From Pectinatus frisingensis (GTDB lineage Bacteria > Bacillota > Negativicutes > Selenomonadales > Selenomonadaceae): a stretch of 64,000 nt of DNA. Below, piece by piece: positions 55,992-64,000 of the stretch (position 1 is its first letter; each line of letters starts with the position of its first letter). The stretch lies in contig NZ_WIQU01000014.1 of NCBI RefSeq assembly GCF_015732285.1, positions 1 through 64,000 of the forward strand, written 5' to 3'. Below the pieces are notes generated by a model, which worked only from the letters and a program-made list of their open reading frames with translations, was not told the origin of the DNA and ran no database searches. The position numbers were made by a program, and so were the translations under genes.

Positions 55992-56262
55992 TTATCAAAA
56001 GTAATGCGAAAGACATGATTGTCAGGATATTATCATTCAGAGAGAGACGCATTTGCTGTGAGCGTTTTAAGATAATCTTAGCAATTACCACTTTCAAACT
56101 GTATAGCAGAATTTTAGTATGCTATATCGGCCGTCACCGTTACAGACTTAATTAAGGAATCGCTCTTATAGCGGTAATCAGGGTGGAACCACGAATATAA
56201 CCTCGTCCCTGTATGGATTTTTCCATGCAGGGACGGGGTTTTGTTTTTTTACTAACAATAGG
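55992..56262 (+). ncRNA. Threonyl T-box leader of thrS
   Basis: The T-box sequence AGGGTGGAACCACG lies at 56180-56193. A perfect GC-rich terminator stem follows (56201-56237, CCTCGTCCCTG…CAGGGACGGGG) with a T-run. Upstream, ACGC…GCGT and GATATTATC…GATAATC pairings fit Stem I. The probable specifier codon is ACC (56087-56089), a threonine codon followed by A as usual. Uncharged tRNA-Thr would stabilise the antiterminator and switch on thrS. Confidence 0.93.
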
Positions 56263-56274
56263 AGGGCATTTATA

Positions 56275-58185
56275 ATGATAAAAATCAAGTTAAAAGATGG
56301 TAAAGTATGCGAAATAGAAAAGGGCACTACAGCATTGACTTTCTTAAAATCCTTAAGTAATAGTCTGGCTAAAAAAGCACTTTCAGTTAAAATCAATGGC
56401 GTTAATTCTGATTTAATGACACCATTAAATAATGACTGTTCTATCGATTTCATGACTTTTGAAGATGCGGCCGGACGCTGGGCACTGCGTCACAGTGCTT
56501 CACATGTCCTGGCTCAGGCGATCAAGCGTATTTATGGTGAAAAAAATGTCCAATTGGCTATTGGTCCGGCCATTGATAATGGTTTTTATTATGACATTGA
56601 CATGCAAAAACAGCTTAGTCAATCTGATTTAGATAAGATTCAAAAAGAAATGGAAAAAATCGTCAAAGAAAACCTGCCTATTGAACGCAGAGAAGTAAAG
56701 CGTGAAGATGCCATAAAATTATTTGAAGCCAAGGGTGAAAAATATAAAGTTCAACTAATAAAAGATCTACCGGAAGATGTTCTTATCACACTTTATACAC
56801 AAGGAGAATTCACAGATCTTTGTGCCGGCCCCCATCTTGTTTCGACCGGCAAAATCAAAGCTCTTAAATTGCAAAATGTTACCGGTGCTTATTGGCGCGG
56901 CAATGCAAAAAATAAAATGCTGCAGCGCATTTACGGAACAGCCTTTGAAAAGAAAACGGACCTCGATGCTTATCTTAATATGCTCGAAGAAGCTGCTAAA
57001 CGAGATCACAGAAAATTAGGCAAAGAACTCGATTTGTTCAGTCTGCATGAAGAAGGTCCTGGTTTCCCATTCTTTCATCCCAATGGTATGATTATAAGAA
57101 ATGAGCTAATTAATTACTGGCGTTCTGTTCATCGCCGCTATGGTTATCAAGAAATAAAAACACCGATGATATTGAATCGTCAGCTTTGGGAACAGTCTGG
57201 GCATTGGGATCATTACAAAGAAAATATGTATTTCACTAAGATAGATGGTGAAGACTATGCAATAAAACCAATGAACTGCCCAGGCGGCATGCTCGTTTAC
57301 AAAACCCAACCCCATAGTTACCGGGAGCTGCCGCTTAGAATGGCTGAATTGGGACTTGTCCATCGTCATGAATTATCCGGAGCTCTGCATGGACTTATGC
57401 GTGTGCGCAACTTCACGCAAGATGATGCCCATATCTTTGCTCTTCCCTCACAGATCGAAGGTGAAATTCAAAGTATAATCGACTTATTCGATGAAATATA
57501 CAGTACATTTGGCCTATCATATCATGCCGAACTCAGCACTCGTCCGGAAAACTCCATGGGTTCTGATGACGTATGGGAAAAATCGACTGCTGCTTTGCGC
57601 AATGCACTTGAAAACCGTGGGTTAAAATATGTTGTCAATGAAGGTGATGGCGCTTTTTACGGTCCAAAAATAGATTTTCATCTAATGGACTCACTGGGCC
57701 GTACTTGGCAATGCGGCACAATACAGCTTGATATGTTGATGCCGGAAAAATTTGACCTTACCTATACCGGTGAAGATGGACAAAAACATCGTCCTGTCAT
57801 GATGCACCGTGTTGTATATGGCAGTATCGAACGTTTTATCGGCATATTGATTGAACACTACGCCGGAGTTTTTCCTGTATGGCTTGCACCAATACAGGCG
57901 AAAATTCTGCCGGTTACTGACAAACATGCCGATTATGCCTTTGCCTTGAAAAAGAAAATGTTTGACTTGGGTTTACGTGTCGAAGTGGATGATCGCAATG
58001 AAAAAGTCGGTTATAAAATGCGTGAATGCCAAGTCAAAAAGGTTCCATATATATTGGTAGTCGGTGACAAAGAATTAGCTGAAAATACCGTATCAGTCAG
58101 GAAACACGGTGAACAAGCCACCAACGCCATGCCTGCTAATCAATTCATCAGCCTGCTGCAAAAGCAAATTGCTGATAAGGCTTGA
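56275..58185 (+). CDS. thrS: Threonyl-tRNA synthetase
   Basis: This 636-residue class II synthetase has an N-terminal TGS domain (residues 1-62), the editing domain with HSASHVLAQA, the catalytic core with zinc Cys in MNCPGGM, and a C-terminal anticodon-binding domain (QAKILPVTDKHADYAF). AGGAGG precedes the ATG. It is controlled by the T-box leader directly upstream and is monocistronic; repeat copy C follows. Confidence 0.97.
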   Translation: MIKIKLKDGKVCEIEKGTTALTFLKSLSNSLAKKALSVKINGVNSDLMTPLNNDCSIDFMTFEDAAGRWALRHSASHVLAQAIKRIYGEKNVQLAIGPAIDNGFYYDIDMQKQLSQSDLDKIQKEMEKIVKENLPIERREVKREDAIKLFEAKGEKYKVQLIKDLPEDVLITLYTQGEFTDLCAGPHLVSTGKIKALKLQNVTGAYWRGNAKNKMLQRIYGTAFEKKTDLDAYLNMLEEAAKRDHRKLGKELDLFSLHEEGPGFPFFHPNGMIIRNELINYWRSVHRRYGYQEIKTPMILNRQLWEQSGHWDHYKENMYFTKIDGEDYAIKPMNCPGGMLVYKTQPHSYRELPLRMAELGLVHRHELSGALHGLMRVRNFTQDDAHIFALPSQIEGEIQSIIDLFDEIYSTFGLSYHAELSTRPENSMGSDDVWEKSTAALRNALENRGLKYVVNEGDGAFYGPKIDFHLMDSLGRTWQCGTIQLDMLMPEKFDLTYTGEDGQKHRPVMMHRVVYGSIERFIGILIEHYAGVFPVWLAPIQAKILPVTDKHADYAFALKKKMFDLGLRVEVDDRNEKVGYKMRECQVKKVPYILVVGDKELAENTVSVRKHGEQATNAMPANQFISLLQKQIADKA

Positions 58186-58247
58186 CGCTCCTGTTTAAAT
58201 TCTCATAATATTACTTATAAAAAATTATGCTGTCTGCCGGCATAATA

Positions 58248-58376
58248 GGCTGCCGCATAAACAACATTACCTCATAAGGATGCAACCCGTTACAATTCCT
58301 TTATCCGTCCTTAAAAAGACGAATAAAAGAGGCTCAATATTGCATATTTACGAACAAAATGTTTATGTGCGGCAGC
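58248..58376 (+). repeat. Dispersed palindromic repeat, copy C
   Basis: The arms are GGCTGCCGCAT and ATGTGCGGCAGC. Both differ from copy F at the same stem position (T to C and A to G), preserving the pair. Inner landmarks are ACCTCATAAGGATGC and ATATTGCATATTTACG. The 3' arm is followed by TTTTTTTC, so it can serve as the thrS terminator. Confidence 0.72.
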
Positions 58377-58397
58377 TTTTTTTCATTTATAAATAAT

Positions 58398-58426
58398 TTG
58401 TATAATAATACAATGTTTGATATAAT
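58398..58426 (+). promoter_or_regulatory. asp23 operon promoter
   Basis: TTGTAT (58398-58403) and TATAAT (58421-58426) are 17 nt apart, about 37 nt before the asp23 start. Confidence 0.7.
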
Positions 58427-58463
58427 GATAGAAAATCATTCATGAGCTAAAGGAGAGATAATA

Positions 58464-58865
58464 ATGGATACTGCTACAGATAAAAAAACTAAATCAACCG
58501 CTCTCGGTTCTATTCGTATAGCCGATGAAGTAGTGAGCATCATCGCCGGTCTCGCCGCGACAGAAATCGAAGGTATTGCCGGTATGAGCGGTGGATTAGT
58601 TGGCGGCATCGCCGAAATGCTCGGTAGAAAAAATTTTTCTAAGGGTGTCAAAGTCGAAGTAGGCGAACAGGAGGCTGCCGTAGATTTATATCTGATCGTA
58701 AAATACGGTGTCCGTATACCCGATATTGCCCTGAATGTGCAGGAAAATGTGAAAAAAGCCATTGAAACGATGACAGGACTGCATGTTGTTGAAGTCAATA
58801 TTCATGTTCAGGGTGTAGGGTTTCCACCTGAAGAACAAAAGGAAGAAGTCGTCCGGGTCCGCTAA
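58464..58865 (+). CDS. Asp23/Gls24-family envelope stress protein
   Basis: This 133-residue protein has the Asp23 domain: IRIADEVVSIIAGLAATEIEG, KGVKVEVGEQEAAVDLYLIV and a C-terminal VVEVNIHVQGV. In staphylococci Asp23 is held at the membrane by AmaP, which is encoded next door here. AGGAGA precedes the ATG. It is first in the asp23-amaP-DUF2273-nusB cluster. Confidence 0.93.
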   Translation: MDTATDKKTKSTALGSIRIADEVVSIIAGLAATEIEGIAGMSGGLVGGIAEMLGRKNFSKGVKVEVGEQEAAVDLYLIVKYGVRIPDIALNVQENVKKAIETMTGLHVVEVNIHVQGVGFPPEEQKEEVVRVR

Positions 58866-58880
58866 GGAAGAGGTTTTCTA

Positions 58881-59453
58881 ATGGGGATTATCAATAGATT
58901 TTTATTGTTTTTTTATACATTATTTTTCGCCTTACTTTCTTTAGGCTTAATTGTTTTATGCACAGGTATCATCCCGATAGATGATTTGTGGAATAATGTA
59001 TTATATATGCTCGGCCGTTTTGAAACTATTGGTGCAGCCGTTGTCGTATTTTTGCTTAGTATTGAACTAATGGGTAATTGTTTTTCCGGCAAAAAAGGCA
59101 GTGATTTAGGCAATGAAGGTATTATCGTACATGGCAATAACGGTGATGTGCATATCACTAAAAATGCAGTTCTCGACGTCACTAACAGATTATGTCACAA
59201 TATGCCCGGTGTTTACGATACAAAAATAAAAGTAAAATTTTTTAAAAAAGCCAATCACATTGAAATGAGCACACAATTAAAAATAAGACTGATAATAGGC
59301 CAAGAATATGATGCCATCAGAATGTCTGACGAATTGCAAAAAAATATCAAAGATCAACTGTCTTCGTATATGTCTTTGAATGATGTTGCAATTGATATCA
59401 TTGTCGACAGTGTATCTGATAGCAACAGCGCAAAAAAAAGGCGCGTAGTTTAA
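58881..59453 (+). CDS. amaP: Alkaline shock response membrane anchor protein AmaP
   Basis: This 190-residue protein has two N-terminal membrane helices (FLLFFYTLFFALLSLGLIVL; IGAAVVVFLLSIELMG) and a cytoplasmic C-terminal domain of about 110 residues related to Asp23. It lies 15 nt after the Asp23-type gene. Anchoring of that protein at the membrane is inferred from the known staphylococcal pair. Confidence 0.9.
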   Translation: MGIINRFLLFFYTLFFALLSLGLIVLCTGIIPIDDLWNNVLYMLGRFETIGAAVVVFLLSIELMGNCFSGKKGSDLGNEGIIVHGNNGDVHITKNAVLDVTNRLCHNMPGVYDTKIKVKFFKKANHIEMSTQLKIRLIIGQEYDAIRMSDELQKNIKDQLSSYMSLNDVAIDIIVDSVSDSNSAKKRRVV

Positions 59454-59478
59454 AACAGTAATTAATATGGAGTAAATT

Positions 59479-59739
59479 ATGGAAAACTTTTCTTGGAAAA
59501 AGTATATAAAAGACCTATGGAATAACAATCCCGGAAAAATTTCCGGGGTTATCCTGGGTTTTGTATTCAGTTTATCCATCTTGATTTTTGGTTTTTTTAA
59601 AACTATATTTGTTTTGTTTTTTGTTGGGGCAGGACTGTTTATCGGTAACAAAATAGATAAAAAAGATGATTTATTTGAAACTGCGGAAGATATTCTTGAT
59701 CACATTCAAAAATTTATTCCGCCGATATTTCGTCGTTAA
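59479..59739 (+). CDS. DUF2273 small membrane protein
   Basis: This 86-residue protein has a hydrophobic stretch that probably forms two helices ([20 protein letters not shown] and [15 protein letters not shown]). It is usually found between amaP and nusB in Firmicutes. It probably takes part in the Asp23 membrane complex. Its biochemical role is unknown. Confidence 0.87.
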   Translation: MENFSWKKYIKDLWNNNPGKISGVILGFVFSLSILIFGFFKTIFVLFFVGAGLFIGNKIDKKDDLFETAEDILDHIQKFIPPIFRR

Positions 59740-59758
59740 AAAGGAGAATTTTTCATTT

Positions 59759-60163
59759 ATGAGTCGCAGGCAATCACGCTGCGCAGCTTTGCAAACTTTA
59801 TTCCAGCTTGATTTAAATACCGGCCTCGATAAAGAATCTGCTGTCAATGCTGTCTTAACCACAATAAAGGCTTTAAAAGACTCCGACTCCGCTTATATGC
59901 AGGAAATTGTCAGCGGAGTAATTGATAATCAATTATATATTGACGAAGCAATCAGTTCTGTTTCAGGGGACTGGCATTTGGATAGGATGCCAGCCGTGGA
60001 CAGAAATATCTTGCGTATTGCCGTTTATGAACTTAAGTTTGGCGATAAGGATTTGACTCCTAAGATAGTCATAAATGAAGCTGTCGAACTGGCCAAGCAA
60101 TTTGGAACAGACGATTCAAGCCGTTTTATTAACGGTGTCTTAGGGTCAATTGTCAAAAAGTAA
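59759..60163 (+). CDS. nusB: Transcription antitermination factor NusB
   Basis: This 134-residue helical protein shows [17 protein letters not shown] at the N terminus and [13 protein letters not shown] and [12 protein letters not shown] near the C terminus. It binds boxA RNA with NusE (S10) for rRNA antitermination. The ATG at 59759 has AAGGAG 12 nt upstream; a frame reaching back into the DUF2273 gene is not needed. A strong terminator follows. Confidence 0.94.
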   Translation: MSRRQSRCAALQTLFQLDLNTGLDKESAVNAVLTTIKALKDSDSAYMQEIVSGVIDNQLYIDEAISSVSGDWHLDRMPAVDRNILRIAVYELKFGDKDLTPKIVINEAVELAKQFGTDDSSRFINGVLGSIVKK

Positions 60164-60168
60164 TCAAA

Positions 60169-60192
60169 GCCGGGCAAAAGCCCGGCTTTTTT
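60169..60192 (+). terminator. Intrinsic terminator between nusB and xseA
   Basis: GCCGGGC-AAAA-GCCCGGC followed by TTTTTT is a strong hairpin only 5 nt after the nusB stop and 20 nt before xseA. It should separate or strongly attenuate the two halves of the cluster. Confidence 0.93.
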
Positions 60193-60211
60193 CTTAAAAG
60201 GAATTAATTTG

Positions 60212-61444
60212 ATGACTATTTATAATGTCAGTGAGATAAATACTTATATAAAAGAACTTTTCAGCACAGATAACAATTTACGCAAAGTGATGATCCGTGG
60301 TGAAATATCCAATTTTAAATTCCACTCTTCCGGTCATTGCTACCTTACGCTTAAAGACGAGCATGCTGCATTGCGGGCAGTTATTTTTCGTCGTTTTGCG
60401 CAAAAATTACGCTTCAGACCAGAAAATGGCATGAAAGTCATTGCCTGCGGCAGCATCAGCGTCTATGACCGTGACGGGACTTATCAATTATACATAGAAC
60501 AGCTGGTACCGGATGGTATCGGTGATTTAAATCTTTATTATGAACAACTGAAAAATAAACTTACTTTAGAGGGATTGTTTAATCCCGAACATAAAAGATC
60601 ATTACCTATTTACCCCAAAACCATTGGCATCATTACTTCCAAAACAGGCGCTGTACTGCATGACATATACAATGTAGCGTCTCAGCGCAATCCTGCGGTA
60701 AAGTTGCTGCTTTATCCTGTAATGGTGCAGGGTGATGGTTCTGCCGAGCAAATTGTCAAGGCACTGCAATACTTTGACTGCCATTATGATCTTTGTGACG
60801 TTCTTATCATTGGCCGCGGCGGTGGCTCTATGGAAGATTTATGGTCTTTTAACGATGAACGAGTTGTCAGGGCAGTTTATGCTGCAAAATTACCTATAGT
60901 TTCTGCTGTCGGTCATGAAACAGACTATACTCTTACCGATTTTGCCAGTGATGTACGTGCTTCTACACCATCACACGCAGCACAGTTATGCGTTCCCTCC
61001 CGTGAAGAACTTCTAAAAAAAATATATTTATTACAAACTAATTTATCCAATGTTATTGAAAATTATCTTGCCAGCTGTCATACCCGCCTTAACAACTGTC
61101 GTAATAACAAACTTTTCAATGATACGTACTCTCCTTTAGGTGATAGTTGGCAACAACTTGACTTACTTATCAGCCAGCTCAATAATGCTGTAAATCATCA
61201 ATTTACTGATAAGCAACACATAATTACTGTATTATCTGAAAAATTGGCTCTGCTCAATCCGGAGACTGCTTTGCAAAGAGGTTATTCAATGGTTTACCGT
61301 GGCAATACTGTTATAACTTCCACTGACCAATTAGCTAAAAATGACTTGCTGCAAATTGTACTTTCTGACGGACAAGTATCCGCCACTGTCAATGCTTTAA
61401 AAAAGAAAGGTGAGCATTATGCCAAAAAAGAAACAAACATTTGA
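60212..61444 (+). CDS. xseA: Exodeoxyribonuclease VII large subunit
   Basis: This 410-residue catalytic subunit has an N-terminal OB fold (YNVSEINTYIKELFSTD), a core with GIITSKTGAVLHDI, the IGRGGGSMEDLW signature and VGHETDYTLTDF, and a C-terminal coiled coil. ExoVII degrades single-stranded DNA. The ATG at 60212 directly follows an in-frame TTG and is well spaced from AAAGGA. It overlaps xseB by 26 nt. Confidence 0.95.
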   Translation: MTIYNVSEINTYIKELFSTDNNLRKVMIRGEISNFKFHSSGHCYLTLKDEHAALRAVIFRRFAQKLRFRPENGMKVIACGSISVYDRDGTYQLYIEQLVPDGIGDLNLYYEQLKNKLTLEGLFNPEHKRSLPIYPKTIGIITSKTGAVLHDIYNVASQRNPAVKLLLYPVMVQGDGSAEQIVKALQYFDCHYDLCDVLIIGRGGGSMEDLWSFNDERVVRAVYAAKLPIVSAVGHETDYTLTDFASDVRASTPSHAAQLCVPSREELLKKIYLLQTNLSNVIENYLASCHTRLNNCRNNKLFNDTYSPLGDSWQQLDLLISQLNNAVNHQFTDKQHIITVLSEKLALLNPETALQRGYSMVYRGNTVITSTDQLAKNDLLQIVLSDGQVSATVNALKKKGEHYAKKETNI

Positions 61445-61670
61445 GGATTCGATAAACAAGCTGGAAATATTAGTTCATGATATGGAAACAAATAAACTTA
61501 CTCTTAATGATTTAGTAAAAAAATATAAGGAAAGTACTGCTCTCATTCAATTTTGCCGTCAAGAACTGGACAGTGCCGATAAGACTATCTGTAAACTGCT
61601 GGAAATTAACGCTGATGGTACCACAACATCTTTAAACCTTGAGACAAAGGAGAATATCTCCAATGAATAA
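61419..61670 (+). CDS. xseB: Exodeoxyribonuclease VII small subunit
   Basis: This protein of about 83 residues is two-helical and matches XseB (TFEDSINKLEILVHDMETNK, then LNDLVKKYKESTALIQFC). It binds the XseA coiled coil. The start lies inside the xseA end and the stop overlaps ispA by 8 nt, so the three genes are translationally coupled. Confidence 0.94.
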   Translation: MPKKKQTFEDSINKLEILVHDMETNKLTLNDLVKKYKESTALIQFCRQELDSADKTICKLLEINADGTTTSLNLETKENISNE

Positions 61671-62538
61671 ATATATTGCCCACAGAATCGAACTTATCAA
61701 TAATACATTGTCTGATTTGTATCCAGCTGATGCTGCCTTAAACAAAATATTAGCACAGTCAATGAACTACAGTCTGACTGCCGGCGGTAAAAGATTACGT
61801 CCGCTGATGCTGATGGCAGCTGCCGATGCGATAGGAGATAACGGTGAAAAATACAACCGCATTGCCTGCGCTTTAGAGCTTATTCACACCTATTCACTTA
61901 TCCATGACGATTTACCCGCCATGGATAATGATGACTATCGCCGCGGCAAGCTCACCAATCACAAAGTATATGGTGATGGCATGGCAGTCCTGGCTGGTGA
62001 TGCTCTTTTGACCATGGCCTTTGATGTCATAGCTTCAAATCCCGATATCAAATCGGAGCACCTGTTAAAAGTAGTTCAAGAAATCAGCTATGCCGCAGGT
62101 CCGCAAGGAATGGTCGGCGGTCAGGCAATAGATTTATTGTCTGAAAACAAGAATATAAGTTTAACCGAGCTGCGCCAATTACACTCAGCAAAAACCGGAG
62201 CATTATTTCGCGCTGCGGTTCGTTCCGGAGCTATTTTAGCGCAGGCTTCTGCTGTTCAATTAGCCGCTCTTACTAAATATGCAGAAGAATTTGGTCTTGC
62301 CTTTCAAATCACTGATGATATACTTGATATCATTGGAGATGACAAAAAAACTGGCAAACCAACCGGTAGTGATATTAAAAACCACAAATCAACTTATGTG
62401 TCTTTATTATCATTATCTGAAGCCAAACACTTAGCTCAAACTTCAATAGAAAATGCTGTCACTGCCCTAACCATATTTGGTGACAACGCACAATTTTTAA
62501 AAACCTTAGTAAAAAACCTTCTGGATAGACAAAGTTAA
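61663..62538 (+). CDS. ispA: Farnesyl (polyprenyl) diphosphate synthase
   Basis: This 291-residue trans-prenyltransferase has the first aspartate-rich motif DDLPAMDNDD and the second DDILD. GGKRLRP binds isopentenyl diphosphate. The insertion in the first motif (DDxxxxD) is typical of bacterial farnesyl or geranyl diphosphate synthases. The ATG at 61663 has AAAGGAG 10 nt upstream. It is followed by dxs, so isoprenoid precursor supply and chain extension share an operon. Confidence 0.94.
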   Translation: MNKYIAHRIELINNTLSDLYPADAALNKILAQSMNYSLTAGGKRLRPLMLMAAADAIGDNGEKYNRIACALELIHTYSLIHDDLPAMDNDDYRRGKLTNHKVYGDGMAVLAGDALLTMAFDVIASNPDIKSEHLLKVVQEISYAAGPQGMVGGQAIDLLSENKNISLTELRQLHSAKTGALFRAAVRSGAILAQASAVQLAALTKYAEEFGLAFQITDDILDIIGDDKKTGKPTGSDIKNHKSTYVSLLSLSEAKHLAQTSIENAVTALTIFGDNAQFLKTLVKNLLDRQS

Positions 62539-62551
62539 GGGAAGTGATTTT

Positions 62552-64000
62552 TTGAATATATTAGAACAGCTTAATACTCCCGATGATTTAAAATTATTAC
62601 TGCCTAAACAACTACTACAGCTTGCCGAAGAAATACGCAGTTTAATTATTGATACAGTATCAAAAAACGGCGGCCATCTGGCTCCAAGCCTCGGTACGGT
62701 GGAATTAACAATAGCTTTATACAAAATTTTTGACTTTCCCACTGATAAACTCGTCTGGGATGTCGGGCATCAAGCTTATACCCACAAAATTCTTTCCGGA
62801 CGACGTGATCAATTTTCTACTTTACGTCAAAAAGGCGGCCTGACCGGTTTTCCCAAGAGAAGTGAAAGCCCTTATGATGCCTTTGGAGTCGGCCATGCCA
62901 GCACTTCTATTTCGGCAGCCTTAGGCATGGCAGCGGCCAGAGACATTGATGGCGGACGCTTTAAGGTAATCGCTGTAATTGGTGATGGCGCCATGAGCGG
63001 CGGAGAAGCTTTCGAAGCATTAAACAATGTCGGCGCATTGAAAAAAGACATGCTCATCATACTAAACGATAACGAAATGTCTATTTCTAAAAATGTTGGT
63101 GCGCTATCATCATATTTTTCCCAGATTCGCACTAATCCGGAATATACCCGGGTAAAAAAAGACATAGGCAGCCTTATTGCCCGTCTGCCTAAAGTAGGAC
63201 AGACTTTTTATAAAACGGCTGAAATACTAAAGGACAGTGTAAAAAATGCTTTTATTGCCGGCGGCTTATTCGAAGAAATGGGAATATCATATATTGGCCC
63301 GGTTGACGGCAATAACCTGCCTAATCTGATAACAATACTGCAACGTATAAAAAATATACACGGCCCTGTCATGCTGCATATACTCACTAAAAAGGGAAAA
63401 GGATATCCACCCGCTGAAAAGCATCCAGATAAATTCCACGGCATAGGCCGCTTTGATATTGAAACCGGTCAATCTGTCAGCAAACCTTCATCCATCCCCA
63501 CTTACACGCAAATATTCAGTAATACGTTATTAAAAATAGCTTCTGATGACAAAGATATTGTAGCAATAACAGCTGCTATGCCCGGCGGCACGGGTCTCAG
63601 TGCTTTTGCTCGTCAATATCCCGAACGATTTTTTGATGTTGGTATTGCGGAAGAACATGCTTTAACTATGGCTGCCGGATTAGCTTCTGCTGGGAAAAAA
63701 CCAGTTGTAGCTCTTTATTCAACATTTGCCCAGCGTGGCTATGATCAGATTTTACATGATATTTGTCTTCAAAATCTGCCTGTAACGATCTGTTTAGACA
63801 GAGCCGGTCTTGTCGGTGAGGATGGTCCCACACATCATGGTGTATTTGATTATTCTTTTCTGCGCAATATTCCCGGTATCACACTAATGGCACCACAAGA
63901 CGAAAATGAACTTCAGCACATGCTCTACACAGCCATAGAACATAATGGTCCGATCGTGCTCCGCTACCCTCGCGGCCAAGCTTGTGGAATACCAATGGAC
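62552..64000 (+). CDS. dxs: 1-deoxy-D-xylulose-5-phosphate synthase, 3' end outside the window
   Basis: The open frame of 483 codons runs off the window end; full-length enzymes have about 620-635 residues. The protein shows WDVGHQAYTHK, the thiamine-diphosphate motif GDGAMSGGEAFEALNN…NDNEMSIS, GPVDGN, the catalytic Glu in GIAEEHAL, and DRAGLVGEDGPTHHG. It condenses pyruvate with glyceraldehyde 3-phosphate as the first step of the MEP pathway. The TTG start follows AAGGGAAG, 13 nt after ispA. Confidence 0.96.
   Translation, partial: MNILEQLNTPDDLKLLLPKQLLQLAEEIRSLIIDTVSKNGGHLAPSLGTVELTIALYKIFDFPTDKLVWDVGHQAYTHKILSGRRDQFSTLRQKGGLTGFPKRSESPYDAFGVGHASTSISAALGMAAARDIDGGRFKVIAVIGDGAMSGGEAFEALNNVGALKKDMLIILNDNEMSISKNVGALSSYFSQIRTNPEYTRVKKDIGSLIARLPKVGQTFYKTAEILKDSVKNAFIAGGLFEEMGISYIGPVDGNNLPNLITILQRIKNIHGPVMLHILTKKGKGYPPAEKHPDKFHGIGRFDIETGQSVSKPSSIPTYTQIFSNTLLKIASDDKDIVAITAAMPGGTGLSAFARQYPERFFDVGIAEEHALTMAAGLASAGKKPVVALYSTFAQRGYDQILHDICLQNLPVTICLDRAGLVGEDGPTHHGVFDYSFLRNIPGITLMAPQDENELQHMLYTAIEHNGPIVLRYPRGQACGIPMD

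Overview
The window looks like chromosome from a low-GC member of the Firmicutes (Bacillota). The evidence is AT-rich intergenic DNA, strong AGGAG-type ribosome binding sites, frequent TTG starts, a threonyl T-box leader, an Asp23/AmaP/DUF2273 cluster beside nusB, and a classic nine-gene F1Fo ATP synthase operon. Gene content and protein style fit an anaerobic Negativicutes-like species, but that placement is inference. There is no rRNA, tRNA, CRISPR array, prophage or intact insertion sequence.

Region by region. 1-6.8 kb, minus strand: a two-component system whose kinase has a Met/His-rich sensor loop, a Met/His-rich membrane protein joined to a NapH/NosR/CcoG-type Fe-S protein (a plausible copper locus), a PHP phosphoesterase, a ROK regulator with a 36-nt palindromic operator, and a broken AraC gene. 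7-14 kb: a metallo-beta-lactamase-fold protein, a dienelactone-hydrolase-like protein, a HAD phosphatase, a LysR/MFS efflux pair, and a chemoreceptor behind a structured leader RNA that ends in a terminator. 14-23 kb: an M20 amidohydrolase, a second HAD phosphatase, YwbE, a SpoU rRNA methylase, a small Cys protein, a glutaredoxin, a helix-turn-helix/desulfoferrodoxin fusion, and a TetR regulator with two ABC-2 permeases. 23-30 kb, minus strand: the ATP synthase operon. 30-35 kb: MscS, a soluble chemoreceptor-like protein, and a polar amino acid ABC importer behind an attenuator-like hairpin.

35-43 kb: an IS3-family remnant, fosX, adenine deaminase with an NCS2 purine permease, thiamine salvage genes (thiM, a thiamine-binding protein, thiE), and a Bcr/CflA pump. 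43-54 kb: a secreted DUF2993-like protein, a diacylglycerol-type glycosyltransferase, an Lrp/MFS pair, alr, a GAF-PAS-GGDEF diguanylate cyclase, panB with a DUF2520 reductase-like gene, and a TVP38 membrane protein. 54-64 kb, plus strand, is housekeeping: dapB-asd, T-box-thrS, asp23-amaP-DUF2273-nusB, then xseA-xseB-ispA-dxs (dxs runs off the end).

The most notable unexplained signal is a family of about 125-150-nt palindromic intergenic repeats. Seven copies are scattered through the window, six of them at 3' ends of genes, and their terminal stems show compensatory base changes. The other leading observations are the HTH-desulfoferrodoxin fusion, the unassigned structured leader before the chemoreceptor, and a two-carboxylate ion-binding pattern in the ATP synthase c subunit.
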